Assembly: GCA_003427395.1 (NCBI GenBank)
Contig: BFEA01000254.1
Span: 2,055,111 to 2,119,110, forward strand
Source of the DNA: Chara braunii
Taxonomy: Eukaryota; Streptophyta; Charophyceae; Charales; Characeae
Direction of reading: 5' to 3'
Length of the DNA: 64,000 nt
The translations under genes and the position numbers were made by a program. The notes beneath the pieces were generated by a model. It ran no database searches. It saw only the letters and a list, made by a program, of their open reading frames with translations, and was not told where the DNA came from. Shown here piece after piece: positions 31,822 through 42,251 of the stretch (the first letter of the stretch is position 1; each line of letters starts with the position of its first letter).

Positions 31822-34297
31822 GGTTCCAGGGGCATAGGTGCAATGAGGCTAAGGGCCGGGTCACTCTCAGGCTGGAGGCGGTAGATGTCATGCAGCAAAA
31901 GGCAGATGGCATGCGCGGTGCATCTTGGGCCGTCTGATCTGCCCGTTCCAGTGACGGCGGTTCGGGAGAGGTCCGTTCATGAGGGTTGCGATTTCTATGG
32001 GTCGGACCTCCGGGTGTGGACACGGGGCGATTGACGTCATGCGTTATGGTTAGGCTCCGTAGTTCCAGAGGCTCGGCGGTTGCCACGCCGTCTGCAATTT
32101 ATGCACGTGTGGGGTCAATATGGGGCTATGGAATTCCACGGTACCACCGTGAGTTGGTGGTATGGGAGGAGGAGATGGAAGAGAGGGAAATTGGTAGCGA
32201 TAACAACGAAGCCGGGGGGTATGAAATATTGCGTGTTATAAGTAGTCGGGTGGTCAGGGCCCCTCGGATCGCTGGTTATGGCGCGGTGAAAGTCCCTGGC
32301 ACACAGTCGGTCATTCTCGGTTAGATAGGGGAATTCCGGGTTTCTCAAATTCCCCCGCAGCCTAAGCTGTTCTCCCTCGAGTCCCAGTATTCTCGGTACT
32401 CTGGGTCCTGCAATCTCTCCCGGTCCTCGATGTACGACATCTTATTATTCCGGCGAAAACGCTGTCATCGTCTGCGTGCAGGTTCTGCAGACACGCGTGT
32501 AGGCTTCGTCCCTTTCGGTCGGGTTTACACGTGTGTGCGCAAGACCTGTTTGCGACTATGCGCGCACCTGATCAATCTTTGTATGACAAGGGAGTTTCGG
32601 GTATGGTTGTGGAAATCCCTGCCGGCTCAGATCCTCGCAAGAGGGAAAATTCCACACTTATCCCGATACTGGAGGTGCCAAGTTCATCAGTGACCGCGAA
32701 TCGCCCGCGTGTGGACACGTGTAGGCCACATTGCTCAGATCACGCTTACACGTGCGCACACGAGATGTTCGATCGTACGCGGGCCTGTTGGCTGACTTTC
32801 ATGCAAAAGTGACTCAGAGGTTTCAGTCCTACATGCAAAATCGCCATGTGGCATAGATAATCACCCAATCATTTAATCATTCAGTGATCCCGCAAACAAT
32901 CATTTCCAATCATGCAAAATGACATTGCACACATCAGACACCGCAACAACATCAAACTCTTATCGTGACGACCGCAGATCAAAGTGACAATCAACGATGA
33001 TGATTAGGCAAAAATGCCAAGCATATCATTCCATCAGGACTTCGTCCATCCAATATACACAAAAGAGGAAGGATCAAGACTGAATAAGACACCATACAAG
33101 GGCCAATGTCAAGACAAAGATGTCGAAGGAAAATAGGGGCGAATTGCCCGAGCCGAAATCAAAACTTATGTACAAAAGCAAAGGAAAGGACAAAGAAAAT
33201 TGCAACTCCACGTCCACCCATCTCAACTCTCCCTCTCTCTCTCTCTCTCGAAATCCGGACAGTCCGTCGTCACGCACCAACCCACAAAGTTGTCACCTCG
33301 CTTAGTCCTCCTGTGCCCGTCAGGGTCGCCCGCGCGCTACAGTCCGTCGTAGCCCCACACGTCAACACCCGCACATTCGGCACCAGCTCGTCGGGTCGCC
33401 CAACTCCCACTTCAACTCACCTCTTACTTCGCTCGTGAACCGACCCTCACTGATCGCGCTACCCCGAGATTCCAGCAACTGCTTAAGAGAGCTATCTAAT
33501 CGCGCAACCGAAATTTATAGCGTGCATGCATGCTCGAAGAACATGGAATTGCAAGTACTTAGAAAGAGAGAAGGGGAAGGAGTGCCTACGTTCTGCATGG
33601 CCAGATCGCGGCGTGGGGGGCGTAGCCATTCTCCACGCATCGATCCGATTATGCAGGCTGCGGGCCAACTAGACACAACAAAGAAGAGAGAGGAAGGGAA
33701 AGACGAAGCTCAAGAAGAAAGATACAGTTACTAGGGCGCCCTGCCCAAAATTACAGTTACACGCAAGATTAAGGGCGTCGACTTATCAGAGCTCCGTTGC
33801 AGTCGCAAAAAGAAACGCGCGAGCAAAAAGCACCACGCGACAAAAAAAATTCCGAATTCCTTAATTCTTAAATTCCTACTTAACGCGAAAATGCAAAAAG
33901 AACTTTAATAAAGCACAAATCCCGAAAAGAAAGTCCGAAATTCCGAGAGCCATCGAGGGCTCGACAAGATTCGAAAAAAAAAATCAAAAAGAAAGAAGCA
34001 AAACCCCCGTGCAATCACCACGCCGAAATCCCGACAGCAGAACAAGAAAGAAGCGACGTGAACCATTATTTATCGCGCTTTCGTCGGCGCGCCAGCCATT
34101 CAATCGATCATCCCGGGACTTGCCCATCCCTGGCCCCAGCCATCCGAAAAGAAGTGACGTAAAAAGAAGAACAAACAAAGATACCGATACAATTTTCCCA
34201 TTGGATCCCATCTCCCATAATTGGCCCAACCTTCCCAGCTTAGGACCCCTCATTGTCATCGCGCAGAAAATCGCGTTGAACAGGAATTGGCTCGTCA
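31822..34297 (-). repeat. 3' LTR of gypsy element 2
   Basis: Matches 45617-48129 from GTTCCAGGGGCATAGGTGCA to a shared end near GGAATTGG. Internal phrases such as CACACAGTCGGTC, GCAGGTTCTGCAGACACGCG and ATGTCGAAGGAAAATAGGGG are common to both. A short (CT)n tract near 33230-33249 is about 20 bases long here but far longer in the other LTR. No gene lies inside it; short frames are shadows. The LTR end at 34297 sits in a small palindrome, GTCACATATGTGAC. Confidence 0.88.
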
Positions 34298-34550
34298 CAT
34301 ATGTGACGCCCAGGGGGTTCCAATATTAAGCAAGCTCCTGCTTGCTTAGTCATCACGACACGTGTCGATCTCTCTAATCGATCGACATGCGGGGCTCTCT
34401 TGTTGCCACCTACCGTACGATAAGAGTGTGGAAATCAGTCAGGGTGGCATACATAGGCTCTATCCTACACGTTCCTCAGGAAGGGCTTTCTTCTTTCGAA
34501 GGAGGAGATCCTTCGTGCCATCGTCGTGACACGTGCCATACAACTGCGCA

Positions 34551-36594
34551 TCAGTGACCAGCGGGAAGAGGAAAGGGGAGGCGGTACATGGGGACATGGG
34601 GAGGGGGGGGGTTGGTTCGGAGCGGGGGTAGGAAGCGTTCCATCCCCGCTATCGTTACCGGAAGCTCCAAGTAGCGGATGATTCGATGGAAGCGAGGGAA
34701 ACAGGTGCCATTGTGGGGGAGAGACGCGGGATAGTCGGGGTAGAGGGTTGCGAAGGTGCGAAAGAGGGCTTTCTGGAACTGATCATGGTTTTCGCACGCG
34801 GGGATAGTCCTCGTGATCGTGCAATAAACCTCGATTATATTGTGGCCCCGCCACACGGCACTGAAGAGAAGGGCGTGGAGACAAAAGACAGGGGTGGCGC
34901 ACCGAGTACAGGGGTGGGGGTGTACTGTGACAGCGAGGCGGGTAGCGTAAAAGTGACGGAAGGTGTCAGTTGGGAAGGGGTTGTGGGGGAAAGAGACCAG
35001 GCTGGTAATCCAACAAAGGGTGAGGTAATCAAGGGGACGATGGGATAACGACCGGGGACGAGGCTTGATGCCCCGCATCGGTACGTGTGCGAACTGGGGG
35101 ACGGTTGGAGGGGGAGGGGGATCAGCTTCGTCGTCTCCGTGCCGGTGCGCTCGAAGTCTCGACAGCAGTGTCCTCATCGTCGATCCTGGGTGGCTCGGGA
35201 TCCTTGGTCGGATCGTCCGGGATTGGTAGATCCGCGCCGCTCGCGTACTCCAGCGACTGCTTCCCGACTGCGATTTCCTCTCTCTGCCACACGACCACCT
35301 CATAATCTTCTTCCTGGACCTCCGCGCGGTCCACCTCCTCACCCAGACTCTCCCACTCAGATCCTTCCTCTTCCTCCTCCCGATCTTCTTCTTCTTCTTC
35401 CTCTTCTTCGCTCCCCGGCTTCTCTTCGTTCTGCTCGCTGTAGCTTCCTTCCTCCGGGGTTTCTTCCTCTTCGTCCTCTTCTTCTTCCTCCTCTACCGCT
35501 ATCGCCTCGTCCTCAGACACCGCCCAGGGATGGAAGAAAAGGATGTCGATGATCCCCCGGGGATTCAGGTACTTCGATCGCGACGGGTAGCTGCCTCCTC
35601 CTCCTCTCTCCTCCAAACAGGCCGACCACTGCAGATACGGCGTCAACCTCCACAGAAGGACGTGCGGCACTGGGATTTCGTCGCACTGCGATATTATATT
35701 GAGGGGGAGATCGTTGATGAGCTGCACAAAGGGGACCGAGAGCTCCCACACAATCAACTGCCGATGGCCGGGTTCCACTGCTCTGAAAACGAACCTGAGG
35801 AGATCCCCTTCCACCTCCGTTCTCCAGGCCTGGATGATTAGCAGTTCCACGCTCTCTCTCACGGCGCGATGCTCACTGTTCCGCGTCCACGTCAGCTCCA
35901 CTTCCACCAGACACAACGAAAGAGTGAGGTACCGCTCGCACCACGCCTCCCAATGTCTTGGTTCGATGAGAGGGACGACGAGTGGCTGGATACAAAAAGA
36001 AAGACGGGGATGGAGAGCAGACTGCCAGAAAGTGGGGAAGAGAGAGGGGAGGGCAAAGGTTGAGAACTGGGACCGGTTTATTGAGGGCGCAGAAAAGGGA
36101 CGAGCTCTGGGAGCGCTAACGCCTGCTCGTGTCGGGACGTGCGGAGCCTGCCGACGTCGATGCTGTTGGTGACGACGAGGTTTTCGTCATGCCGCGCAAG
36201 CCACCTGTTCCACACCTGCGCTAACTGTTCACGGTTCACCCCACTCCCTTAGCGATGCCCGGATGGCCGTATGCCTTGTAGGATCCAGCGTGCTGATGTC
36301 CCCACTGAAGACGACGATGGTAGACACATGGCTGATCCATGGCGCCGAAAGTCGTCGATAAGCCGATGCCTCAGCCAACACGAGTGTCTGGCTATGGGCC
36401 GCAAAATGAAGTTTTGTCGCCGCGTACACCCTAGTGGTGCTGAAGAACTGCGCAAATCGGAGAAAATCCGGACTGATCCGTGGATGATGGACTTGGGTGA
36501 TCGCTGAAATATCGCCACGTGGTGCCAGCATGTGCTCGCCAAGGACCTGTTCGGTGGAAAAACTCATGGCGATGGTGGCGAGGACGGAGTACAA
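34551..36594 (-). pseudogene. Extra open frames downstream of integrase in gypsy element 2, unknown function
   Basis: Between integrase and the 3' LTR the minus strand has three sizeable frames: 36594-36229 (121 codons), 35916-35122 (264 codons) and 35342-34551 (263 codons, overlapping in another frame). The 264-codon frame has an N-terminal half with regular hydrophobic periodicity (LTWTRNSEHRAVRESVELLI..., QLIVWELSVPFVQLINDLPL...) and then a strongly acidic stretch of glutamate runs, about residues 140-195, ending in a basic tail. I recognise no family. The location is where some gypsy lineages carry an env-like or accessory ORF. No signal peptide or clear membrane anchor is evident. Confidence 0.45.
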
Positions 36595-36953
36595 GAAGGA
36601 GAAGGGGACAGAGAAAGAGGAGAGGGTGATACGCAGGCGTCGTCCTCTTCCGACTGGAGGAGGGGGAGAACGACGGTGGAGATGGAGAGGAAGGGAGAGG
36701 CCGCAGATAGGACACGTGGCGAGTGATCGGGCGAGCAGATTGGCCGCTAGAGACCTCAGGCACGAGCCGCACCGCGTTCACTCCGTTCGGACCGAGCTCG
36801 CCTACGTGAAATCGCCCGAAGAATCGTGGCGCTAGTGTATCCTGGCGAGCACATTTCCTTACCTACACGATGTCCCCTAACTTATACTAGGGCCTTGGTC
36901 CTGCATTCCCATTTCGGGCCTCGTAGTTATGGACCTGTCGGCCTTGGGCCAAC

Positions 36954-37586
36954 TCAGTCATCCCGACTCATCCGTTGGCATTTTCGGGCTAATCGGGTAA
37001 GGGACCTCTCCATCAGTTCTAGGTGCCGCTTCGCCTTGTCCCGAACCGTGGCCCTCGTGGACCGTCGGTTCAACGAAGATTCGTCTGGGAGGCTCGGTAT
37101 TGAAACACAAGCCACACTATTGGTCCGTAATTGAAAGGGGCTCAGGCCCGTCGATTTGTGGGGCGTTCCTCGATGGACCGCCAGGATGTGATCCACGATA
37201 TCAGGCCAGGGTCTCGGATCCCGTGCCGCGATGTTTCGCCGCAGTGCAGTCTTAATCACCCTATTTGCGTTCTCTACCAGCCCGTTAGACTGTGACATGT
37301 GGGGTGCAGTATTTTGTATGGCGACGTCATGTATGACCAGGTTCCTCAAAACTTCTCCTCTGAATTCCGCCCCATGATCGGTCAGGATCTCCTCTGTGTC
37401 CTGATGCATTCCGAGAAAACGGTTGGCGTATCGCGTGATTTCAGCCACCTGTCGCGTACGACATGGATATGCCTCGATCCATTTTGAGAAATGGTCTACA
37501 AACACCAGTAGGATTGAATACTCACAACTTTTAGGTCTAGGGGGCACCACAATATCGGTAGTATCCATACTAACCCTCTGAAAGGG
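36954..37586 (-). pseudogene. Integrase catalytic core of gypsy element 2
   Basis: From the insertion site at 37586 downwards the minus strand encodes PPFQRVSMDTTDIV (first catalytic Asp), FVDHFSKWIEAYPC, ILTDHGAEFRG (second Asp) and GLVENANRVIKTALRR (catalytic Glu), then the conserved HRGTPHKSTGLSPFQL phrase. The core is therefore a normal rve domain with an intact DDE triad. The N-terminal zinc finger of the same protein lies 3 kb away at about 40640-40770, because a retroposon landed between them. The 170 or so codons before PPFQRV in the longer frame belong to the inserted element, not to integrase. Confidence 0.92.
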
Positions 37587-38543
37587 CGGTAGCCGGGCGC
37601 AGCGCGACCGGGAGCGCTGCGCCCCCGCTGGAGCACCGTCTGAGCGGACGCGGCTCGACGCAGGAGCTAATGGAGAGTCTGGCGACGCGGTGGGCGGGAG
37701 GGGACTGTGGGCGCGAAACTTGACAGCGGGAGGGTAGAGATGATGCGGCGCGACTTGGTGTGGCCTGCTTTTTGAAAGCACAGGTGGTGCCATCTCTGGC
37801 TTCACGCTTCACGTAGTGATTCTGTAGGCCAGAATGCTGGTTGAAGGGAAGTCTGCCTTTGAAAGGGGGTGGGTCTTTATGAGATTTTCGGCATATTGGT
37901 TGCTTTTTCTTCTCTGTCTGCGTAGGTTTGTGGAGGATGGTTGGGCCAGGTTGGCTGATGCAGGCTGAATGGAGGAGCGTGTCCTCACGCGGAGTGGGAG
38001 GAGGATTGCAGGCGGCATCGAGTCCGTGGTTTTTGAAGAAGGGCCAAGCGGTATTGGCGGCAGCTGCGTTTTCGTCACCTTGTTGATTGCGTCTTGAGAA
38101 TGAGCTTGTTTTTTTTTTGGACAGTTCCTCCCGCTAATCATAACTGTATCAATGAAGATGATCTAATTAGGTTTTTTATTGTTGTCTTCTTTGCTTTGAA
38201 TTCACTTGTTTGTTTTATCGAGGTTGTAATTTTGGATATTCTTGCTAAATGACGATGATCTGATTCAGTTTTCTGTGGCGGTTTCTTCTGATTATGGCTT
38301 CTTGATTTTTTTCTTAAACTTTTTGTGTCAAACAACTTTGCTACACGTTTCTCGATCTGATTTGAAAATCCTTTACGGATATCTAAACCTGAACTTCGTA
38401 TAATTTTTCGTAAATGTTGTTACTTAGTAGCTTTCCTTATCATTGACTGTACGGTCTTGATTTTTTTCTTGATTTCGAGATTCTATTTCGGAATTTTTTT
38501 GGATACCTAAGCCTAAATCCGAATGCTTCCCTTAAATACACAT

Positions 38544-40345
38544 GTTCTTTGGAAAGAATTTAGAGTGATTTTCTGAATTTTCGATTCGAAGTCCAAGAGG
38601 TGGGTCTTGGTTTTGACTTTCTTATTTCTGTTGAATAATCTGGAGAGATTTTATTTTCTTAAAACTTCGGCTCAAAATGAGCATGCATGGGAGTAGATGA
38701 CTCTAATTTCTCGTTTTGGAATGGGTGGTGGTTTTTCAGGTTTATCCTTAGGGGCCGTCTCATATGGAGAGGGTTGGGATGGAGGGTGGGGGAACCACTA
38801 TTCTGTGGGGACTGGCTTTTGGTGGGAACTAATCGTTCTTGAGGGGGTGGTTCGCTAGGGGGCTTGCCCTGAGTTGGGGTCAATAAGGGGAATGGGTCGC
38901 CCCTTGACGGGGGCAGCTCATGGACAAGAGGGAAGGTTTTTTCTGATTAGAAGTTAGGGCAAATTTATTTATCAGCACGATGGAGAGGTGTTGTCCTCTC
39001 TTTTCCCCTCTTCGTCGTGGAGAGAAGGGGTTACTGTGTTCGGGTTGTCCTCGGGGGACTTTCCCAACATGGAGAAGGTTGGAAGAGGGGTTGGGGGACC
39101 GTCGTTCTGCAGGGACATACTTTTGGTGGGAACTGGTTGTTCTTTAGGGAGCGGTGGTCAGTTAGGGTGCTTGTCCTGAGTTGAAGGGGGCTCCTCTCGA
39201 CGGGGGCAACTCAAGGATAGGAGGGCAAAGGATTTTGGTAAGAATGAGGGCAATGTTATTCTCTTCACAGTGGAGAGGTGCTGTCTTCTCCTTTCCCCTC
39301 TGTGTTGTAGAAAGAACGGGAGGGTAGTTCCAAAGTTTTTTCTTGTACTCCTTTCAGAAGTCGTCAGAAGTCGTTTTGTAGCCAAAGTCGGGTAATAGCC
39401 CCGGCATCTCAATCGTTTTTCTTTTTGGAAAGAATTTAGACGGATTTTCTGAAATTTCGATTTAAATTTCTTATTTCATTTATCAATTTCGGTTCAAAAT
39501 GAGCATGCAGGGGAGTAGATGATTCTAAATTCTCGTTTGGTAATGGGAGGTGGTGTTCAGGTTTGTCCTTAGGGGACCGTCCCATATGGAGAGGGTTGGG
39601 ATGGAGGTTGCGGGAACCACTATTCTGCGGGGACTGGCTTTTGGTGGGAACTGCTCGTTCTTGAGGGAGTGGTGGTTCACTAGGGGGCTTGTCCTGTGTT
39701 GGGGTCAACAAGGGGAACGGGTCGCCCCTTGACGGGGGCAGCTCTTGGACAAGAGGGAAGGTTTTTTTTGATAAGAAGGTAGGGCAAATTCGTTTTTTGC
39801 ACGATGGAGAGGTGCTGCCCTCTCTTTTCCCCTCTTCGTCGTGGAGTCACCGGGGAGGGATGAGGTGGTTTTAGGGTTGCCCTTGGGGGTCCTTTCCAAC
39901 ATGGAGAAGGTTGGAAGAGGGGTTGGGGGACCGTTGTTCTGTCAGAACAGGCTTTTTAGGGAGCGGTGGTCTGTTAGGGGGCTTGTCCTGAGTTGGGGTC
40001 GCTGAGGAGAAGGGGGCCCTATCGACGGGGGCAGCTCAAGGACAGGAGGGCGAGGGATTTTCGAAAGATCAAGGGCAATGCTAATTCTCTTCACAGCAGA
40101 AAGGTGTTGTCTTCTCCTTTCCCCTCTGTGTTGGGGAGAGAACAGGAGGGTAGTTCTAAAGTTTTTCTTCGACTCCTTTCCGAAATCCTCAGAAGTCGTT
40201 GGGGGGTTTCTAATTTTGGCTATTTCTGAAGTTTTCTACAGTAATTTTTTGAGTAAATCAATACTTCTTAGCCAAAAAAAAAAAAAAAAAAGTAGCTCCA
40301 ATTTCTTAGAGCCAAAGCCGGGTAATGGCCCCGGTATCTCAATTT
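38544..40345 (+). repeat. Two tandem units of about 0.9 kb inside the retroposon
   Basis: Each unit begins near a TTTGGAAAGAATTTAGA phrase (38549 and 39424) and ends near a GGGTAAT(A/G)GCCCCGG phrase (39390 and 40320). Within each unit two related sub-blocks follow each other; both carry a TCCCATATGGAGAGG- or TCCAACATGGAGAAGG-like phrase, a GGGGCTTGTCCTGAGTTG-like phrase, and a GATGGAGAGGTG-like phrase. The minus strand gives matching proline/serine-rich peptides in both units (HPNPLHM, FEPK), but the frames are short. The duplication enlarges the element without adding a domain. Confidence 0.75.
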
Positions 40346-40570
40346 TCAAAATTCCATTCTTAGGCTAATTGGATTTTCTAGTAGGTTCCCAGTCTCATTT
40401 TCATGAAATTTTCTGATGAGTTTTCTGAACGTACTCGTTATGGGACGCTGGGCCCGGTTCCCAGTTTGTGTCAATTTGTGAGAAAATGGTTGTATCTATG
40501 GGACGCTGGACCCGGTTTCCAGCTGGTGCTGCTCCCCACCAATAGATGGAGCTTGTATTAAAAAAAACAA
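40312..40570 (+). mobile_element. Conserved 3' terminal module of the retroposon
   Basis: Order: GCCAAAGCCGGGTAATGGCC, GGTATCTCAA, then GGGACGCTGGGCCCGGTTCC at 40442, a second copy GGGACGCTGGACCCGG at 40500, CAGCTGGTGCTGCTCCCCAC, ATAGATGGAGC, and the A-rich tail. The GGGACGCTGG word is therefore doubled in this copy. The module matches 24659-24819 (reversed), 48717-48850 and 54268-54334. Confidence 0.85.
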
Positions 40571-40589
40571 AACCCTCTGAAAGGGTCTT

Positions 40590-41305
40590 TCAACCATCGT
40601 CGGCACTATCGATCTCGGCGGCTGAACCGGCGCCTTGTCAGCAGCACAGACCTGACAATTTTGGACGATGAATTTAACATCGTCGCAGATATTGGACCAA
40701 TACCACTCATTTTTGTCGATTGCTGCCTCCGTAATTCGGATGGCAAAATGGGCTTCAGTTTCCTCATGCGTCGTCTTAACCCAGTCATACCTCATGAACG
40801 GGTGCGGCACTACCATCCAAATCCCACTACCACCCGTCTCCCGTTTTTCTAACCGACCCTCGTTCCAACGATAGTCTCGAGCCCTTTCATTGGCCCTCCT
40901 CCGGTCCTCATTAGTGAAGTCCTGGAGGGGGTTACCTACCAAGGTGGCGATTAAAGCAATATTCATCCATACCTGGACCCTTCTAAATTTTCGGGTCTTT
41001 TCTAACCCTTCTGACGTGGCGTCGAGAAATCGAGCCTCGGTCGGGATTTTATTGACCCCACACAAGGGGCACAACCAAGGCTTGTTACCATTTCGATACC
41101 GAATGCAAGAGCCATGGGCTCTCGCGACACACTGCCGAGAGTCTACCCATTCGACATAACCTTCCCCACTATGATGGATAGGGACAGAGTAAACGTGTGA
41201 AATCGCTTCGCAAAAATAACAAAATTTATCTGGAAGAGAAAGAAGGGATGAGGACGAGAGGGGAGAGAGAGGAGTTGCAAGATTACCTCCGTCACCCATT
41301 GCCAC
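40590..41305 (-). pseudogene. PHD-finger-like cluster plus integrase zinc finger of gypsy element 2
   Basis: A 269-codon frame holds two zinc-binding motifs. Residues 29-82 read C-x2-C, then C59-x4-H64-x2-C67, then C79-x2-C82 within WLCPLC, the spacing and ending of a PHD finger. The third Cys of the family pattern is a Ser here (TCT, one base from TGT). Residues 180-220 are the integrase N-terminal HHCC finger (HEETEAH ... NCQVC). In this frame the PHD-like cluster therefore lies just N-terminal to integrase and after RNase H. The upstream part of the frame overlaps the RNase H frame, so a frameshift separates them. Just before the cluster is a pyrimidine tract ending TTCCAG (41230), which looks like a 3' splice site. 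Confidence 0.7.
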
Positions 41306-42250
41306 GTGGGAGAACTGTCACTTGTTCGTACTTGGGTCGTTGATTCCGGTTCCTTCCACGAGATGATTTCTTCGCCTTTAGGTACCTCAGCTAGTCGATG
41401 CAGACGTGTCAACCCGTCCATGTTTCCGTACCTCTCCATCTTTCGATGGACGATATCGAATTCGTACTCCTGCAGGCGCACTGCCCAATGCCCAATCATG
41501 CCTGTGTAGTTAGTGAGCCTCTTCAAAGCCAGCAGCGGCTTGTGATCAGTTACTAGAAGAAACTTTTGTCCGTAAAGATACGGATGGAAGTGCTGAATTC
41601 CCCAGACCACCACATAGCATTCGCCCTGCGGGTCCGAATTTTTCTTTCATTCGTCTGGCACCGTTCGAGACGAGTACTCGATGACGTGTTCACGACCGTC
41701 GTTCCCCTTCTGCGTTAGGATAGCGGAAATCGCCTCCAGTTGCCAGTCCGTAATGAGAATGAACTGCTTTGTAGGGTCCGGCCAGATCAAAATAGGTGTT
41801 GTAGTCAGGGCGTCCTTGAGGGTGGCGAAGGCCTGCTCGCACTCGGCGTCCCAACTGAGAGGCTGTTCCTTTCGTAACAAGTTCGTTAGGGGCCGCACAA
41901 TCGCGACGAACCCCTTGATGAATCGATGATAGTATGATGCCAGTCCCAAAAAAACTCGAACCTGCGTCAATGACGTGGGAACAGGGGCATTTTTCACCAC
42001 CGCGACCTTCCTCGAATCCGGCGGCAGTCCTCCCCGTGTCACCACGTAGCCCAGGAACGAGATCTCCGAGAGGAAAAATTCGCTCTTCTCTAACGCGACC
42101 TTGAACCCAGCGTCTCTCAGAGCTCCCAACGTCCACTCAATGTGCTGTGCGTGTCCGTGATAGGTCTGTGAGTAGACCTGAATGTCGTCCATGTACACGA
42201 TGACGCAGAAGTTTATCATCCCCTGAGTTAGCCGCGTCTTGTTGACGAAG
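41306..42250 (-). pseudogene. Reverse transcriptase C-terminal half and RNase H of gypsy element 2
   Basis: From 42219 the minus strand reads INFCVIVYMDDIQVYS (catalytic YMDD at about 42184-42195), then GFKVALEKSEFFLSEISFLG and FLGLASYYHRFI. RNase H follows with ILITDWQ (Asp), then after a stop and shift near 41640 the phrase GECYVVVWGIQHFHPYLYG (Glu), LVTDHKPLLAL (Asp) and GNMDGLTRL. Catalytic residues are kept; the reading frame is not. The usual A in GNADGL is M here. Confidence 0.92.
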
Positions 42251-42251
42251 T

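Larger units (their letters stand above)
37587..40570 (+). mobile_element. 2984-bp poly(A)-tailed retroposon with 15-bp target duplication, inside gypsy 2 integrase
   Basis: AACCCTCTGAAAGGG is present at 37572-37586 and again at 40571-40585, and integrase homology is continuous across the two copies once the block is ignored. The + strand orientation is set by the A-rich tail at about 40558-40570. The 5' end is GC-rich (GCGCAGCGCGACCGGGAGCG from about 37599). The body contains two tandem units of about 0.9 kb and the 3' end carries the family's conserved terminal module. No reverse transcriptase, endonuclease or other domain is visible, so it must have been moved by another element's machinery. 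Long target duplication plus a tail is the mark of target-primed reverse transcription, as used by LINEs. Confidence 0.88.

Noticed and set aside
33106-34329. Several 100-codon frames in the LTRs of gypsy element 2
   Set aside because: The matching positions in the other LTR are disrupted or altered; LTRs are not expected to code.
37570-37805. N-terminal 80 residues of the integrase frame as part of integrase
   Set aside because: They lie inside the inserted retroposon; homology starts exactly at the target duplication.
41230-41286. 57-bp intron in gypsy element 2 with GTAATC donor and TTCCAG acceptor
   Set aside because: Shorter than usual plant introns, and removing it does not put RNase H in frame with the PHD-like cluster; only the acceptor-like tract is noted.
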